Source: JBCBKZ01 sp039026975
GTDB taxonomy: Bacteria; Bacteroidota; Bacteroidia; J057
Reading direction: 5' to 3'
Length of the DNA: 27,946 nt
Assembly (NCBI GenBank): GCA_039026975.1
Contig: JBCCLI010000032.1
Location: forward strand, 1-27,946
The position numbers and the translations under genes were made by a program. Of the stretch, positions 7,452 to 16,159 are shown piece by piece (within the stretch, counting starts at the first letter, position 1; each line of letters opens with the position of its first letter). Below the pieces are notes generated by a model. It ran no database searches and was not told the origin of the DNA. It saw only the letters and a program-made list of their open reading frames with translations.

Positions 7452-9674
7452 ATGGTGGAATTTTTGAATGAACTGAACGAAGCACAACGAGAAGCTGTAC
7501 TAGCAGTAGAAGGTCCTGTTATGGTAATAGCAGGAGCAGGAAGTGGAAAAACCAGGGTACTTACCTACAGGCTGGCCTTCATTATCTCACAGGGAATGGC
7601 CTACCCCCAAGAACTACTAGCTCTCACCTTTACTAACAAGGCTGCCAAAGAGATGAAGCAGCGAATATTTAGGCTGATAGGGGCAGAAGCTAAGAGTATT
7701 CAGATGGGGACCTTTCACTCCATCTTTTCCAGAATCCTAAGAGTAGAAGCTGAGAAACTAGGCTACACCAGCGGGTACACCATTTATGATAGTAATGATT
7801 CCCAAAGCCTCATAAAGACCATTCTCAAGGAAAGAAAACTAGATGATAAGGTTTACAAACCACGAGTAGTAGGAAATGCCATCAGTTCAGCTAAAAATAA
7901 ACTGATAGGTCCAAAGGAACTCAGAGAAATGGCCATTGATGATTTCAATGCCAAAGTAGCAGAGATATATGGAATATATGAGGATAGGTGCTTTCGTGCT
8001 AACGTTATGGACTTTGATGACTTACTGATTAAGCCTATCAAACTGTTCAGGACACATGCCGACTTACTCCATAAGTACCAGCACAGGTTTCAGTTCCTAA
8101 TGGTGGATGAGTATCAAGATACTAACCATGCCCAGTATCTACTCACTAAAATGCTGGCAGCTGTAAATGAAAATATTTGTGTAGTGGGAGATGATGCCCA
8201 GAGTATCTATGGATTTAGAGGAGCAGACATTCAGAATATTCTCAATTTCAAGAAAGACTATCCACACACACAGATCATCAAGCTGGAACGAAACTACCGT
8301 TCTACCAAAAATATAGTTCTTTCAGCTAACGCTATTATAGCCAGAAATCAGGGCCAAATCCCCAAGAAGATATACACTGAGAATGAATCTGGCTCTCTTA
8401 TTAAGGTACTGGAAACCGCCAGTGAGCAGAATGAAGCACAGAAGGTCTGTGAAATGATCCGGGAACAAAAACAACTACAGACCTTTTTCAATAAAGACTT
8501 TGCTGTGCTTTACCGGACTAATGCACAGTCAAGAGCCATAGAGGATGCTCTCAGAAGGGCAGGAATTAAGTACCAGATATTTGGAGGACTCTCCTTTTAC
8601 CAACGAAAAGAGATCAAAGATACAGTAGCCTACCTGAGGCTGGCCATCAATACTAAAGATGAACAAGCGCTCACCCGAGTCATAAACTATCCCACTCGTG
8701 GCATTGGGAAAACATCTATGGAAAGGCTGATTGTTTTTGCAGACCAGGAAAGAATCAGCCTGTGGGAAGCCATGAAAAATGTTAAGGAGACCGGAGTTAG
8801 AGGGAAAGCTGTCAACGCCATTCAGGATTTCTGTACCATGATAGAAAGCTTCCAGGTGCTGACTAAGCAGAAAAATGCCTTTGAAATGGCTAACTATATA
8901 GTGAAGCAGTCCGGCATTCTGAAAAGCCTACACACGGAGAATACCCTGGAAGGACTAGGAAGATTTGAGAATGTGCAGGAATTAATTAACGCGGCACAGG
9001 AATTCTCTATCAATCCTGACCTGGATGACCACAGCTTGGAAAGCTTCCTGGCAGATATTTCTCTCTTCACAGACCAGGATAAAAGTCAAGAAGATGATGA
9101 TAGGGTCACCCTAATGACCATACACTCGGCCAAGGGACTGGAGTTCAAGTCTGTATTTATTGTAGGGATGGAAGAGAATCTCTTCCCTTCTTCTATGTCC
9201 ATAGAAACCAGAATGGACCTGGAAGAAGAAAGGAGACTTTTCTACGTAGCCATCACCCGTGCAGAAAAGAATCTTACCCTTACACATGCTAAGTCCAGGT
9301 TCCGCTTTGGAAATATTCAATACAATGAGCCTAGTAGGTTCTTGGATGAACTAGACGAGCAGTTCATCCAACGAACCAGTGCATTTGCAGCCAGGAAAGC
9401 AGCACCCGGTAAAACTTTTTCAGCAGGAAGACGTTCTCCAGTACAAAGAAAAACTTCTGGGAAAAGAGGATCATTTGTTCCTAGTAATCCAGACTTTAAA
9501 GCAGCAGATCCTGGAGACATTCTTCCAGGGCTGGAAGTGATTCATCAGAAATTTGGTCAGGGGAAGGTGATGGCGGTAGAAGGAGATGGCCCAGATAGGA
9601 AAGCCACGGTTTTCTTTCAGCAGAAAGGACAAAGAGTACTCCTCCTGAAGTTTGCTAAGTTGCAGATAGTTTAG
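7452..9674 (+). CDS. UvrD/PcrA-type superfamily 1 DNA helicase
   Basis: This 740-residue ATP-driven 3'-5' DNA helicase acts in nucleotide excision repair and in clearing replication or transcription blocks. SF1A motifs appear in order: Q-like motif LNEAQREAV, Walker A GAGSGKT (28-34), Ia LTFTNKAAKEM, motif II VDEYQDTN, III VGDDAQSIYGFRGA, IV LERNYRST, V TIHSAKGLEF, VI EEERRLFYVAITRA. A low-complexity basic linker (RRSPVQRKTSGKRG) leads to the C-terminal beta module (LEVIHQKFGQGKVMAVEG), which in PcrA/UvrD contacts RNA polymerase. Length and layout are those of a full-length PcrA/UvrD. Several UvrD-like paralogues are usual in this phylum, so I do not choose between the names uvrD and pcrA. 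The gene is divergent from the DUF6150 gene. Confidence 0.95.
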   Translation: MVEFLNELNEAQREAVLAVEGPVMVIAGAGSGKTRVLTYRLAFIISQGMAYPQELLALTFTNKAAKEMKQRIFRLIGAEAKSIQMGTFHSIFSRILRVEAEKLGYTSGYTIYDSNDSQSLIKTILKERKLDDKVYKPRVVGNAISSAKNKLIGPKELREMAIDDFNAKVAEIYGIYEDRCFRANVMDFDDLLIKPIKLFRTHADLLHKYQHRFQFLMVDEYQDTNHAQYLLTKMLAAVNENICVVGDDAQSIYGFRGADIQNILNFKKDYPHTQIIKLERNYRSTKNIVLSANAIIARNQGQIPKKIYTENESGSLIKVLETASEQNEAQKVCEMIREQKQLQTFFNKDFAVLYRTNAQSRAIEDALRRAGIKYQIFGGLSFYQRKEIKDTVAYLRLAINTKDEQALTRVINYPTRGIGKTSMERLIVFADQERISLWEAMKNVKETGVRGKAVNAIQDFCTMIESFQVLTKQKNAFEMANYIVKQSGILKSLHTENTLEGLGRFENVQELINAAQEFSINPDLDDHSLESFLADISLFTDQDKSQEDDDRVTLMTIHSAKGLEFKSVFIVGMEENLFPSSMSIETRMDLEEERRLFYVAITRAEKNLTLTHAKSRFRFGNIQYNEPSRFLDELDEQFIQRTSAFAARKAAPGKTFSAGRRSPVQRKTSGKRGSFVPSNPDFKAADPGDILPGLEVIHQKFGQGKVMAVEGDGPDRKATVFFQQKGQRVLLLKFAKLQIV

Positions 9675-9923
9675 TGCTTTTATGCACATAGGGTGAGATA
9701 GGTGGCCTAAAGGTTTATCTTGATTATCAGCACTTTTTTTTCCTTATTGCAAATATCAATTACTGATCTCTACTATCACCCAACGATTCTACGTCAGAAA
9801 TGATAACCCCTTCTAACGATTACATCTAAGTTTGGGTCTACAGCAAGTAGGTTATTATACAATTTCATAACAACATTCAACAAGAGACTTCCTTCGTCTC
9901 ATAAGATTATTGAAAACTCATCC

Positions 9924-10577
9924 ATGAGCATTAAATACAGACTTTCAACGGATCGCCTTAAGCTTAAGGAGTACGGTAGGAATATCCAGATGATGGCAGA
10001 CTATGCCAAAACCATTGAGGATAAAGACAAGAGAAACAGAGCAGTCAAGGAAATAGTCAGGATCATGAGCCATCTGAATCCCCAGTTCAAGGATATGCCT
10101 GACTACAAACAAAAGCTATGGGATCACCTACATGCTATTTCAGACTTTGAGCTAGATGTAGACTCTCCATATCCGATACCAGCTCCAGAAGATATTCGTC
10201 GTAAGCCGGATGAAAAGCTTCCTTATCACGATTGCAGACCTCGTTTCCGCCAGTACGGCTGGAATGTAGAGCTAATGATTAAGCGTGCAGTAGACATGGA
10301 AGAGGGACCTGAAAGAGTAGCTTACATAAACCTCATTGCTAATACCATGAAGCAGATTCTGAGGAATATGGACAAAGAATCTACCCCTGAGCAGACCATA
10401 GCCGAGCACATGAATGAAATTTCTAAAGGGAAGCTTAAAGTAGTGGGAGAGGAGCTAGTCATTCATAAGCCCGCTTATAACCACCGTTCTCACAGAAATA
10501 ACGGCCATAGTAATAAAAATAGAGGAAGAAATAATAAGGGGAAGAATAACTACCGCAAGGGGGGGCGCAGAAAGTAG
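9924..10577 (+). CDS. DUF4290 domain-containing protein
   Basis: This 217-residue protein belongs to a family nearly confined to Bacteroidota. Recognisable stretches are the N-terminal helix EYGRNIQMMADYAKTIED, KEIVRIMSHLNPQ, the signature KLWDHLHAISDFELDVDSPY (about 64-83), and a second YGWNVELMIKRAV that resembles the first helix, suggesting an internal duplication. The last 35 or so residues are a disordered tail of Asn, Arg, Lys and Gly (HRNNGHSNKNRGRNNKGKNN), the kind that often binds nucleic acid or ribosomes. No signal peptide or membrane segment is present, so it is cytoplasmic. It lies 149 bases before murA on the same strand, an arrangement I know from other Bacteroidota. The function is unknown. 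Two small imperfect hairpins follow the stop codon, within about 10580-10615. Confidence 0.85.
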   Translation: MSIKYRLSTDRLKLKEYGRNIQMMADYAKTIEDKDKRNRAVKEIVRIMSHLNPQFKDMPDYKQKLWDHLHAISDFELDVDSPYPIPAPEDIRRKPDEKLPYHDCRPRFRQYGWNVELMIKRAVDMEEGPERVAYINLIANTMKQILRNMDKESTPEQTIAEHMNEISKGKLKVVGEELVIHKPAYNHRSHRNNGHSNKNRGRNNKGKNNYRKGGRRK

Positions 10578-10726
10578 CCCTTATATTAAAGGGTAAGTGA
10601 AGGTATCTCTTACCTGCATTTGTTTCTGATATATTTCCCTACCATAAATTATCGGGATATTTAATTTGTTTTCTATTCCTTTCCCGCTTTTTTTGTTCCG
10701 ATTACAACTCGGAACACCCCCAACAT

Positions 10727-12037
10727 ATGGAATATTTTGAAGTGGAGGGAGGGCATCAGCTCCACGGTACTATAGTCCCTCAAGGCGCTAAAAATGAAGC
10801 CCTGCAAATACTCTGCGCTACCCTCTTAACAGACCAACCGGTAACCATCAGTAATATCCCTGATATTGTAGATGTAAATCGCCTAATAGATATCTTAAAA
10901 AGCTTAGGTGTCAAAGTTTCAAAACAGGCTACTGACACCTACACCTTCCAGGCGGATGACATAGATCTGGACTTTGTTAATAATCCTGACTTCAGACAGA
11001 AGGCTAGTAAGCTGAGAGGTTCCATCATGTTAGTAGGGCCTATGCTAGCCAGATTTGGGAAGGCCATTATCTCCCGACCGGGAGGGGATAAAATAGGAAG
11101 GCGAAGACTAGACACACACTTTTGGGGGTTCCAACAGTTAGGAGCAGACTTTAGCTATGAAGCTGAAGCCGGTATCTATAAAGTAGCCTCAGAAGGCCGC
11201 CTACAAGGAACCTATATGCTTCTTGATGAAGCCTCTGTTACCGGTACGGCTAATTTAGTGATGGCTGCAGTCTTAGCTGAGGGAACTACTACCATATATC
11301 ACGCTGCTTGTGAACCCTATTTACAGCAGTTATCCAAGCTTCTCATTTCTATGGGAGCAGATATTCAAGGCGTAGGAAGTAATTTATTGACCATTCATGG
11401 CGTAGATACATTAGGAGGGGCTGATCATAGGATGCTAGCTGACATGATAGAGGTGGGTAGCTTTATAGGCATGGCAGCTATGACACAGAGTGAACTTAGG
11501 ATACAGGGAGCAGGAGTAGAAAGCCTGGGAATTATCCCTGAAACCTTTAGACGTATGGGTGTAAAGATGGATATAGAGGGAGATGACATCATTGTGCAAG
11601 AGCAAGATATATGTGAGATAGAAAGCTATATAGATGGTAGTATCATGACCATCTCAGACCATCCCTGGCCAGGATTGACACCAGATCTACTAAGTATAGT
11701 GCTGGTGTTAGCTACTCAGTGTAAAGGGTCTGTACTGATCCATCAAAAAATGTTTGAGAGTAGATTGTTCTTTGTAGATAAGCTCATAGACATGGGAGCT
11801 AAGATCATATTATGTGATCCACACAGGGCTACCGTAATCGGGTTGGAAAGAAAGCAAGCTTTGCGTGGAATATCCATGACAAGTCCTGATATTAGAGCTG
11901 GAGTGTCTTTACTCATTGCGGCTATGTCTGCAGAGGGGACTTCTAAAATCTATAATATAGAGCAGATAGACAGAGGCTATCAAAACATAGAGCACAGGTT
12001 AAACAGCATAGGAGCAAAAATACAACGTCTGAGCTAG
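10727..12037 (+). CDS. murA: UDP-N-acetylglucosamine 1-carboxyvinyltransferase MurA (Asp-type active site)
   Basis: MurA transfers the enolpyruvyl group of phosphoenolpyruvate to UDP-GlcNAc, the first committed step of peptidoglycan synthesis in the cytoplasm. The 436 residues show the EPSP-synthase-like double-barrel pattern. Lys22 in QGAKNEA, Arg126, Asp320 in LTPDLL, Arg390 in DIRAG and Arg416 in IDRGY match the known substrate-contacting residues (E. coli K22, R120, D305, R371, R397). The catalytic loop reads RPGGDKIGRRRLDTH: residue 121 is Asp (GAT, 11087-11089) where E. coli has Cys115, the residue alkylated by fosfomycin. Asp at this site occurs naturally in several phyla and leaves the enzyme active but insensitive to that drug. 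The gene follows DUF4290 and precedes a thioredoxin-like gene by 62 bases. It looks complete. Confidence 0.96.
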   Translation: MEYFEVEGGHQLHGTIVPQGAKNEALQILCATLLTDQPVTISNIPDIVDVNRLIDILKSLGVKVSKQATDTYTFQADDIDLDFVNNPDFRQKASKLRGSIMLVGPMLARFGKAIISRPGGDKIGRRRLDTHFWGFQQLGADFSYEAEAGIYKVASEGRLQGTYMLLDEASVTGTANLVMAAVLAEGTTTIYHAACEPYLQQLSKLLISMGADIQGVGSNLLTIHGVDTLGGADHRMLADMIEVGSFIGMAAMTQSELRIQGAGVESLGIIPETFRRMGVKMDIEGDDIIVQEQDICEIESYIDGSIMTISDHPWPGLTPDLLSIVLVLATQCKGSVLIHQKMFESRLFFVDKLIDMGAKIILCDPHRATVIGLERKQALRGISMTSPDIRAGVSLLIAAMSAEGTSKIYNIEQIDRGYQNIEHRLNSIGAKIQRLS

Positions 12038-12099
12038 TGTCGCGTACTAGATAATTGTATAAGGTGTAGGAGCTTATCTTGAAATGATAAAATTGACGT

Positions 12100-12639
12100 A
12101 TGATAAATAAGAGAATATTCATTGGACCTTTGCTTGTGTTACTACTGACGGGATTCCTTCCATTAGAGTCATTGGGACAGGAATCCATTAACTGGGTGAG
12201 CATAGAGGTAGCCGAAGAAAAGGCTGCTGAGGATGGGAAGAAAATTCTCATAGATATGTACACGGATTGGTGTGGCTGGTGTAAAAGAATGGATGCTGTC
12301 ACCTACACAAATGAGCAGGTTATTTCTTTCATCAATGAAAACTTCCACGCAGTCAAGTTTGATGCTGAGCAGAAGGAAGAGGTAGAAGTGGCAGGGCATA
12401 CCTTTAAGTTTGTTCCTCAGGGAAGGAGAGGATACCATGAGTTAGCGGCTTCTCTACTGCAAGGTCAACTATCTTATCCTACTACCACCTTCCTGTCTTC
12501 AGACTTCAAGCTCATCTACAATGTACCAGGGTTTTTAGACGCGAAAAAGATGGGAAACATCCTGGCATTCACGCAAGAAGAGGCCTTCAAGCATACCACC
12601 TTTCCGGAATTTGAAGCTGCCAAAAATAAGGCTAATTAA
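12100..12639 (+). CDS. exported thioredoxin-like protein with CGWC active site
   Basis: This 179-residue protein has a signal peptide (about 1-26, hydrophobic core GPLLVLLLTGFL, cleavage near SLGQ) and one thioredoxin domain. The redox motif is WCGWC (Cys58 and Cys61) in the context DMYTDWCGWCKRMDAVTY, close to the DsbD gamma-domain and thioredoxin_7 type. A cis-Pro loop follows at SYPTTTF. It should act as a thiol-disulfide oxidoreductase in the periplasm, more probably a reductase or folding helper than an oxidase given the family, but its partners cannot be seen. Between the strands lies an insert (FVPQGRRGYHELAASLL) of the kind found in Bacteroidota members. It starts 62 bases after murA, perhaps co-transcribed, and a hairpin follows it. 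Confidence 0.88.
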   Translation: MINKRIFIGPLLVLLLTGFLPLESLGQESINWVSIEVAEEKAAEDGKKILIDMYTDWCGWCKRMDAVTYTNEQVISFINENFHAVKFDAEQKEEVEVAGHTFKFVPQGRRGYHELAASLLQGQLSYPTTTFLSSDFKLIYNVPGFLDAKKMGNILAFTQEEAFKHTTFPEFEAAKNKAN

Positions 12640-12664
12640 AGCATAATACATACCTTCTGTCAGA

Positions 12665-12702
12665 GTATGCCAGTGGACATTGCCAAAATGTCACTGGCAT
12701 AC
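12665..12702. terminator. strong hairpin between the thioredoxin-like gene and grpE
   Basis: A 16-base stem with one bulged G (left arm 12665-12681, right arm 12687-12702) closes on the 5-base loop GCCAA. It lies 25 bases after the thioredoxin-like stop and 59 bases before grpE. The sequence after it is AT-rich but without a clean T-run, so termination is likely but not certain. It is not a CIRCE operator. Confidence 0.6.
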
Positions 12703-12761
12703 ATTATGTTATACCCTTTATGGCTAATATGCGTTAAATCCAATTAATCATTTTTTACACC

Positions 12762-13379
12762 ATGCAGGAAGAGAAAAAAACTGGCCAGGAAGAGGAAATG
12801 ATAGAAAATGAGCAGCCTCAGGAGGAGGCGGCAGAACCCAAATCAGTAGAGATAGGTTCTGAAGAAGAGCTAGATATAGATGTAGAAATAGGTGAGCCAA
12901 GTCCAGAAGATGCTATAGCCGTATTATCCAAAGAGCTGGAGAAAGCTAAAACAGAGAAAAAAGAGGCGGAAGAGGAAATGCTGAGGCTTAGGGCTGAATT
13001 CACTAATTTTAGAAAAAGAAAAGAGAAAGAATCTGAGGAAAGCATTAAGTATGCAAATACTGCCTTTCTGAAGTCTATACTGCCTATCTTTGATAATCTT
13101 GACAGAGCCATAGCTGCTATTAGAAAAGCCAAGGAAGTAGATGATGCCTTGGAAGCGGCTGACATCATAGAATCTTATGTGGCTAAACAATTTGAGAAGC
13201 TAGGAATTTCTCTTATTGCGGCAAAAGACCAGGAGTTTGATGTGGATCTGCATGAAGCTATATCTGCCGTTCCCGTAGAAGATGAAAGTGCCAAGGGAAA
13301 AATCATAGATGAGGTAGAAAAGGGATATAAATTTAAAGACAGAATCGTCAGATTCTCCAAAGTAGTTGTAGGAGAATAA
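12762..13379 (+). CDS. grpE: GrpE, nucleotide exchange factor of DnaK
   Basis: GrpE drives ADP release from the DnaK chaperone in the cytoplasm. The 205-residue product begins with a disordered, strongly acidic arm of about 55 residues (rich in Glu, with EEEL and EPSPEDA), followed by the long coiled-coil helix (about 60-105, ending in the family stretch RLRAEFTNFRKRKEKE). The helix-bundle and beta domain come next, with the signature LPIFDNLDRAI and a C-terminal VEKGYKFKDRIVRFSKVVVG, the classic GrpE ending (GYxxxDRxxRxxxVxV). Length is normal. It is 2 bases from dnaJ, clearly one operon; dnaK is not in the window, as is common in Bacteroidota. No CIRCE element is visible upstream. Confidence 0.96.
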   Translation: MQEEKKTGQEEEMIENEQPQEEAAEPKSVEIGSEEELDIDVEIGEPSPEDAIAVLSKELEKAKTEKKEAEEEMLRLRAEFTNFRKRKEKESEESIKYANTAFLKSILPIFDNLDRAIAAIRKAKEVDDALEAADIIESYVAKQFEKLGISLIAAKDQEFDVDLHEAISAVPVEDESAKGKIIDEVEKGYKFKDRIVRFSKVVVGE

Positions 13380-13381
13380 TT

Positions 13382-14539
13382 ATGGCAAAACGCGACTTTT
13401 ACGAGGTACTAGGAGTATCCAGAAATGCTACTAAGGAAGAGCTGAAAAAAGCCTACCGCAAACAGGCCATTAAGTTTCATCCAGATAAAAATCCTGGGGA
13501 TCAGGAAGCGGAAGAAAAATTTAAAGAAGCAGCAGAGGCTTATGAAGTGCTAAGTGATGAAAAGAAGAGAGCTGCTTATGACAGGTTTGGCCACGCAGGA
13601 GTAGGAAGCTCAGCAGCTAGTGGAGGATATTCCGGCGGGTTTGAAGATATCTTCAGCCAGTTTGGAGACATATTTGGAGATTCGAGTCCCTTTGGAGATA
13701 TCTTTGGGGGAGGACGCGGCCGTAGCAGAAGACGGAGAGGGCAGAGGGGGGCAGACCTACGGATTAATCTCAAGATGACGCTGCAAGACATAGCTAATGG
13801 AGTAGAGAAAAAGATCAAACTCCCCCGCTTTATAGGATGTGATACTTGTAACGGAACAGGTGCAGAAAATGGCACAGCTTACCAGACTTGTTCTAGCTGT
13901 GGGGGTTCCGGAGAAATAAGGAGACAGGCTGGAGGAGGTTTCTTCCAGCAAATAGTAGTATCTACCTGCCCAACCTGCCAAGGGGAAGGAAGGGTCATTT
14001 CCGTGAACTGCAGTACGTGTACTGGCTCTGGAAGAATAAAAAATGAAGAGGTAGTGTCTGTCAAGATCCCCGCAGGAGTCATGGAAGGAATGAGCCTGAC
14101 GATGCGTGAGAAGGGAAATGCAGGTATGAGAGGAGGGGAATACGGTAACCTCATCATTCAGATAGAAGAAGAGTCACACGAGTATTTTGAAAGAAATGGA
14201 GATGATCTTATTTACCAGCTGTTTCTAAGCTTCCCTGAAGCTTCCCTTGGGAGTGATGTAAAAATCCCGACCGTAGATGAGAAAGAAGTAAAGATTGATA
14301 TTCCTTCTGGGACACAATCCGGGAAAATATTCAGATTGAAAGGGAAGGGTCTCCCTAATATTAGTGACTACAGAACGGGGGATTTACTCGTGTACGTAAA
14401 TGTATGGACGCCTACTAAACTTAGTTCTGAAGAAAAGACCTTACTGAAAAAGCTTCAAAAGTCACCTAATTTTCAGCCTAATCCTACCCTGGATGATAAA
14501 GGCTTATTCTCCAGAATCAGAAGTTTCTTTGCCAATTAA
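13382..14539 (+). CDS. dnaJ: DnaJ, Hsp40 co-chaperone
   Basis: DnaJ delivers unfolded proteins to DnaK and stimulates its ATPase. All domains are present in the 385 residues: a J domain (about 4-68) with the essential His-Pro-Asp at 33-35 in IKFHPDKNPGD; a Gly/Phe-rich region (about 75-115, with FGDIFGDSSPFGDIFGG); a basic Arg patch (RGRSRRRRGQRG); four zinc-binding CxxCxGxG units (CDTCNGTG, CSSCGGSG, CPTCQGEG, CSTCTGSG); and the C-terminal substrate-binding and dimerisation domains. The second and third Gly/Phe segments are nearly the same octapeptide repeated (FGDIFG), a slightly repetitive DNA stretch. It follows grpE by 2 bases and shares its promoter. Confidence 0.97.
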   Translation: MAKRDFYEVLGVSRNATKEELKKAYRKQAIKFHPDKNPGDQEAEEKFKEAAEAYEVLSDEKKRAAYDRFGHAGVGSSAASGGYSGGFEDIFSQFGDIFGDSSPFGDIFGGGRGRSRRRRGQRGADLRINLKMTLQDIANGVEKKIKLPRFIGCDTCNGTGAENGTAYQTCSSCGGSGEIRRQAGGGFFQQIVVSTCPTCQGEGRVISVNCSTCTGSGRIKNEEVVSVKIPAGVMEGMSLTMREKGNAGMRGGEYGNLIIQIEEESHEYFERNGDDLIYQLFLSFPEASLGSDVKIPTVDEKEVKIDIPSGTQSGKIFRLKGKGLPNISDYRTGDLLVYVNVWTPTKLSSEEKTLLKKLQKSPNFQPNPTLDDKGLFSRIRSFFAN

Positions 14540-14596
14540 TAAATAAGTGATATTTCTACGAATAGATATTACCTTTACGGAAAAATCTATTCATCC

Positions 14597-15283
14597 GTGG
14601 AAGCTACCACTTACCCTAGAATTAAAATTTGCTGTATAGCTAATTGGGAGGAAGCACAGCTTGCTATCCAGCATGGGGTAGATGCCCTGGGGCTAGTAGC
14701 TGATATGCCCTCGGGTCCAGGGGTGATCACAGATGAGAAAATTAGGAGCCTCGCAGGCCGCATTCCACCTCCTGTGAGTAGCTTCTTACTTACTTCCAGG
14801 ACAGAGAGCGGTCAAATAGCTGAGCATATACGAGCTACTGGTGCATCCACAGTTCAAATAGTAGATTCCCTGACCAATGGATCTTACCAACACATACGCT
14901 TAGCCTGCCCAGGGGTAAATATTGTCCAGGTCATTCACGTACAGGGAGAAGCTTCAATAGCAGAAGCGCTGGCAGTAGCGCCTCTGGTAGATGCCCTCCT
15001 CCTGGATTCAGGAAATGCTAAGCTGAAAGTCAAAAAGTTAGGAGGAACAGGAAGGACCCACAACTGGCAGATTAGCAGAAAAATACGAGAGCAGGTTTCC
15101 GTACCCATATTTCTGGCTGGTGGACTTCATCCAGGAAATGTAAGAGAAGCCATTAAACAGGTGGGCCCTTTTGGGCTGGATGTATGTAGCGGAGTGAGAA
15201 CCCATAATAAACTGGATGAGGTTAAGGTAAAAGCATTTATGAAGGCCATTAAATCCCGCTCTATCTTCGCTAATCTATTCTAA
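14597..15283 (+). CDS. phosphoribosylanthranilate isomerase-type TIM barrel (TrpF family, stand-alone)
   Basis: TrpF isomerises phosphoribosylanthranilate in tryptophan synthesis. This 228-residue protein starts at GTG and keeps the key elements: KIC with the catalytic base Cys12, the general acid Asp137 in DALLLDSG, the phosphate-binding GGTG (149-152), AGGLHPGNV (174-182) and LDVCSGVRT. Loop beta1 reads LGLVADMPSGPGVI rather than the usual GFxFxPxSPRxV, which places it in a divergent TrpF-like branch. The gene stands apart from other trp genes and overlaps a GNAT gene by one base (TAATG), so it may be a true but relocated trpF or a paralogue with a different substrate. I leave the symbol open because of the changed loop. 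A second, degenerate TrpF-like gene lies about 1.2 kb downstream. Confidence 0.8.
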   Translation: MEATTYPRIKICCIANWEEAQLAIQHGVDALGLVADMPSGPGVITDEKIRSLAGRIPPPVSSFLLTSRTESGQIAEHIRATGASTVQIVDSLTNGSYQHIRLACPGVNIVQVIHVQGEASIAEALAVAPLVDALLLDSGNAKLKVKKLGGTGRTHNWQISRKIREQVSVPIFLAGGLHPGNVREAIKQVGPFGLDVCSGVRTHNKLDEVKVKAFMKAIKSRSIFANLF

Positions 15284-15876
15284 TGAATACCCCTCCCATA
15301 TCCCCCGACATACACACTTTAGCCATTCAAACAGAGCGTCTGCACTTGAGGCCTTATGAGGAAAAAGATGCTAGTTCTCTTTTCCGGATGATCTCCTCCA
15401 ATGTAGATAGGCTTCAACAATCTGCTCCCCTCACTACAGGAGGAAACCTATCTGAACAAGCCTCAAAAGAATTTATCCAGAAAAGAAATAGAGAAGCCTT
15501 AACAGGCAAATGGATTTTTCTAGGTATTTTTCATCGGGAAACAAACCAGCTCATGGGTCAGCTTTCCATTATGAAAATAGATACGCGCGTAGGAAAATGT
15601 GAGTTCGGGTACTTACTAGGGAATGCGTTTGAAGGAAAAGGCTATATGACAGAAGCAGTAAAGGCCGTCATCTCCTACTGTTTTGGGCAGCTTCACTTCA
15701 GGAAGGTTTCTCTCATGATAGGCTTATTTAACCAGGCTAGCATGAGGGTAGCAGAAAGATGTGGATTCAGCGCTGGAGGAGTGATGAGAAGAGAGTACAA
15801 AAGCGTTGAAGGAAAACTCATAGACGTGAGGTACTATGATATACTTCCAGAGGAGTGGAGTCCATCTACTGGTTGA
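15283..15876 (+). CDS. GNAT family N-acetyltransferase (RimJ/RimL type)
   Basis: This 197-residue acetyltransferase uses acetyl-CoA to modify an amine; the RimJ/RimL branch often acts on protein N-termini or small molecules. Evidence: the opening TERLHLRPYEEKDASSLFRMI, the central strand EFGYLLG, the pyrophosphate-binding loop EGKGYMTEAVKAVISYCF (Q/R-x-x-G-x-G/A type), and the late N-x-A-S-M-R-V-A-E-R-C-G-F turn followed by G-V-M-R-R-E. No export signal. The ATG overlaps the stop of the TrpF-like gene by one base, indicating translational coupling and joint expression. The substrate cannot be predicted. Confidence 0.9.
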   Translation: MNTPPISPDIHTLAIQTERLHLRPYEEKDASSLFRMISSNVDRLQQSAPLTTGGNLSEQASKEFIQKRNREALTGKWIFLGIFHRETNQLMGQLSIMKIDTRVGKCEFGYLLGNAFEGKGYMTEAVKAVISYCFGQLHFRKVSLMIGLFNQASMRVAERCGFSAGGVMRREYKSVEGKLIDVRYYDILPEEWSPSTG

Positions 15877-16053
15877 GTACCTGTGTAGGGATATACATAA
15901 AAGGAGTTTAGTACAGACTGTCTTTTAATACGAGTACGTAAAAGGGGCTATATGAAGTCTCATCTAAGAAATGTATCAGTATCCTGTCACTTCAAAAGAA
16001 TTACAGGCTGTTAATTAGGTATTCCTCAGCAAAAAAAATGATCTGCCAACAAT

Positions 16054-16065
16054 CTCAATATTGAG
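16054..16065. repeat. 12-base perfect palindrome in intergenic DNA
   Basis: CTCAATATTGAG is a perfect palindrome in the 283-base gap 15877-16159 before the 68-residue gene. It could be an operator half-site pair, but it may be chance in AT-rich DNA. I see no other structure in the gap except a promoter-like pair near 16096-16128. Confidence 0.25.
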
Positions 16066-16095
16066 CTGAAATTTCTGACAATCAAGTAGTTACGC

Positions 16096-16128
16096 TTGAA
16101 CTTTTTCTTCTGATTTCGTATATTATTG
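16096..16128 (+). promoter_or_regulatory. possible promoter of the 68-residue gene
   Basis: A TTG (16096-16098) is followed after 22 bases by TATTATTG (16121-16128), one mismatch from TAnnTTTG, about 31 bases before the start codon at 16160. Spacing and position suit a Bacteroidota promoter, but one box is imperfect. Confidence 0.35.
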
Positions 16129-16159
16129 TATATACTATATCAATAAACATCCGATTGTT

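Noticed and set aside
9111..9689. Several minus-strand open frames at the end of the helicase gene
   Set aside because: All are antisense shadows of conserved helicase motifs V and VI and the C-terminal module.
12665..12702. CIRCE (HrcA) operator ahead of grpE-dnaJ
   Set aside because: The inverted repeat does not fit TTAGCACTC-N9-GAGTGCTAA; it is a long-stem hairpin, more like a terminator.
13660..13715. Short direct repeat in dnaJ
   Set aside because: It encodes the normal Gly/Phe-rich region, with the repeated FGDIFG peptide, and is not a mobile or regulatory repeat.
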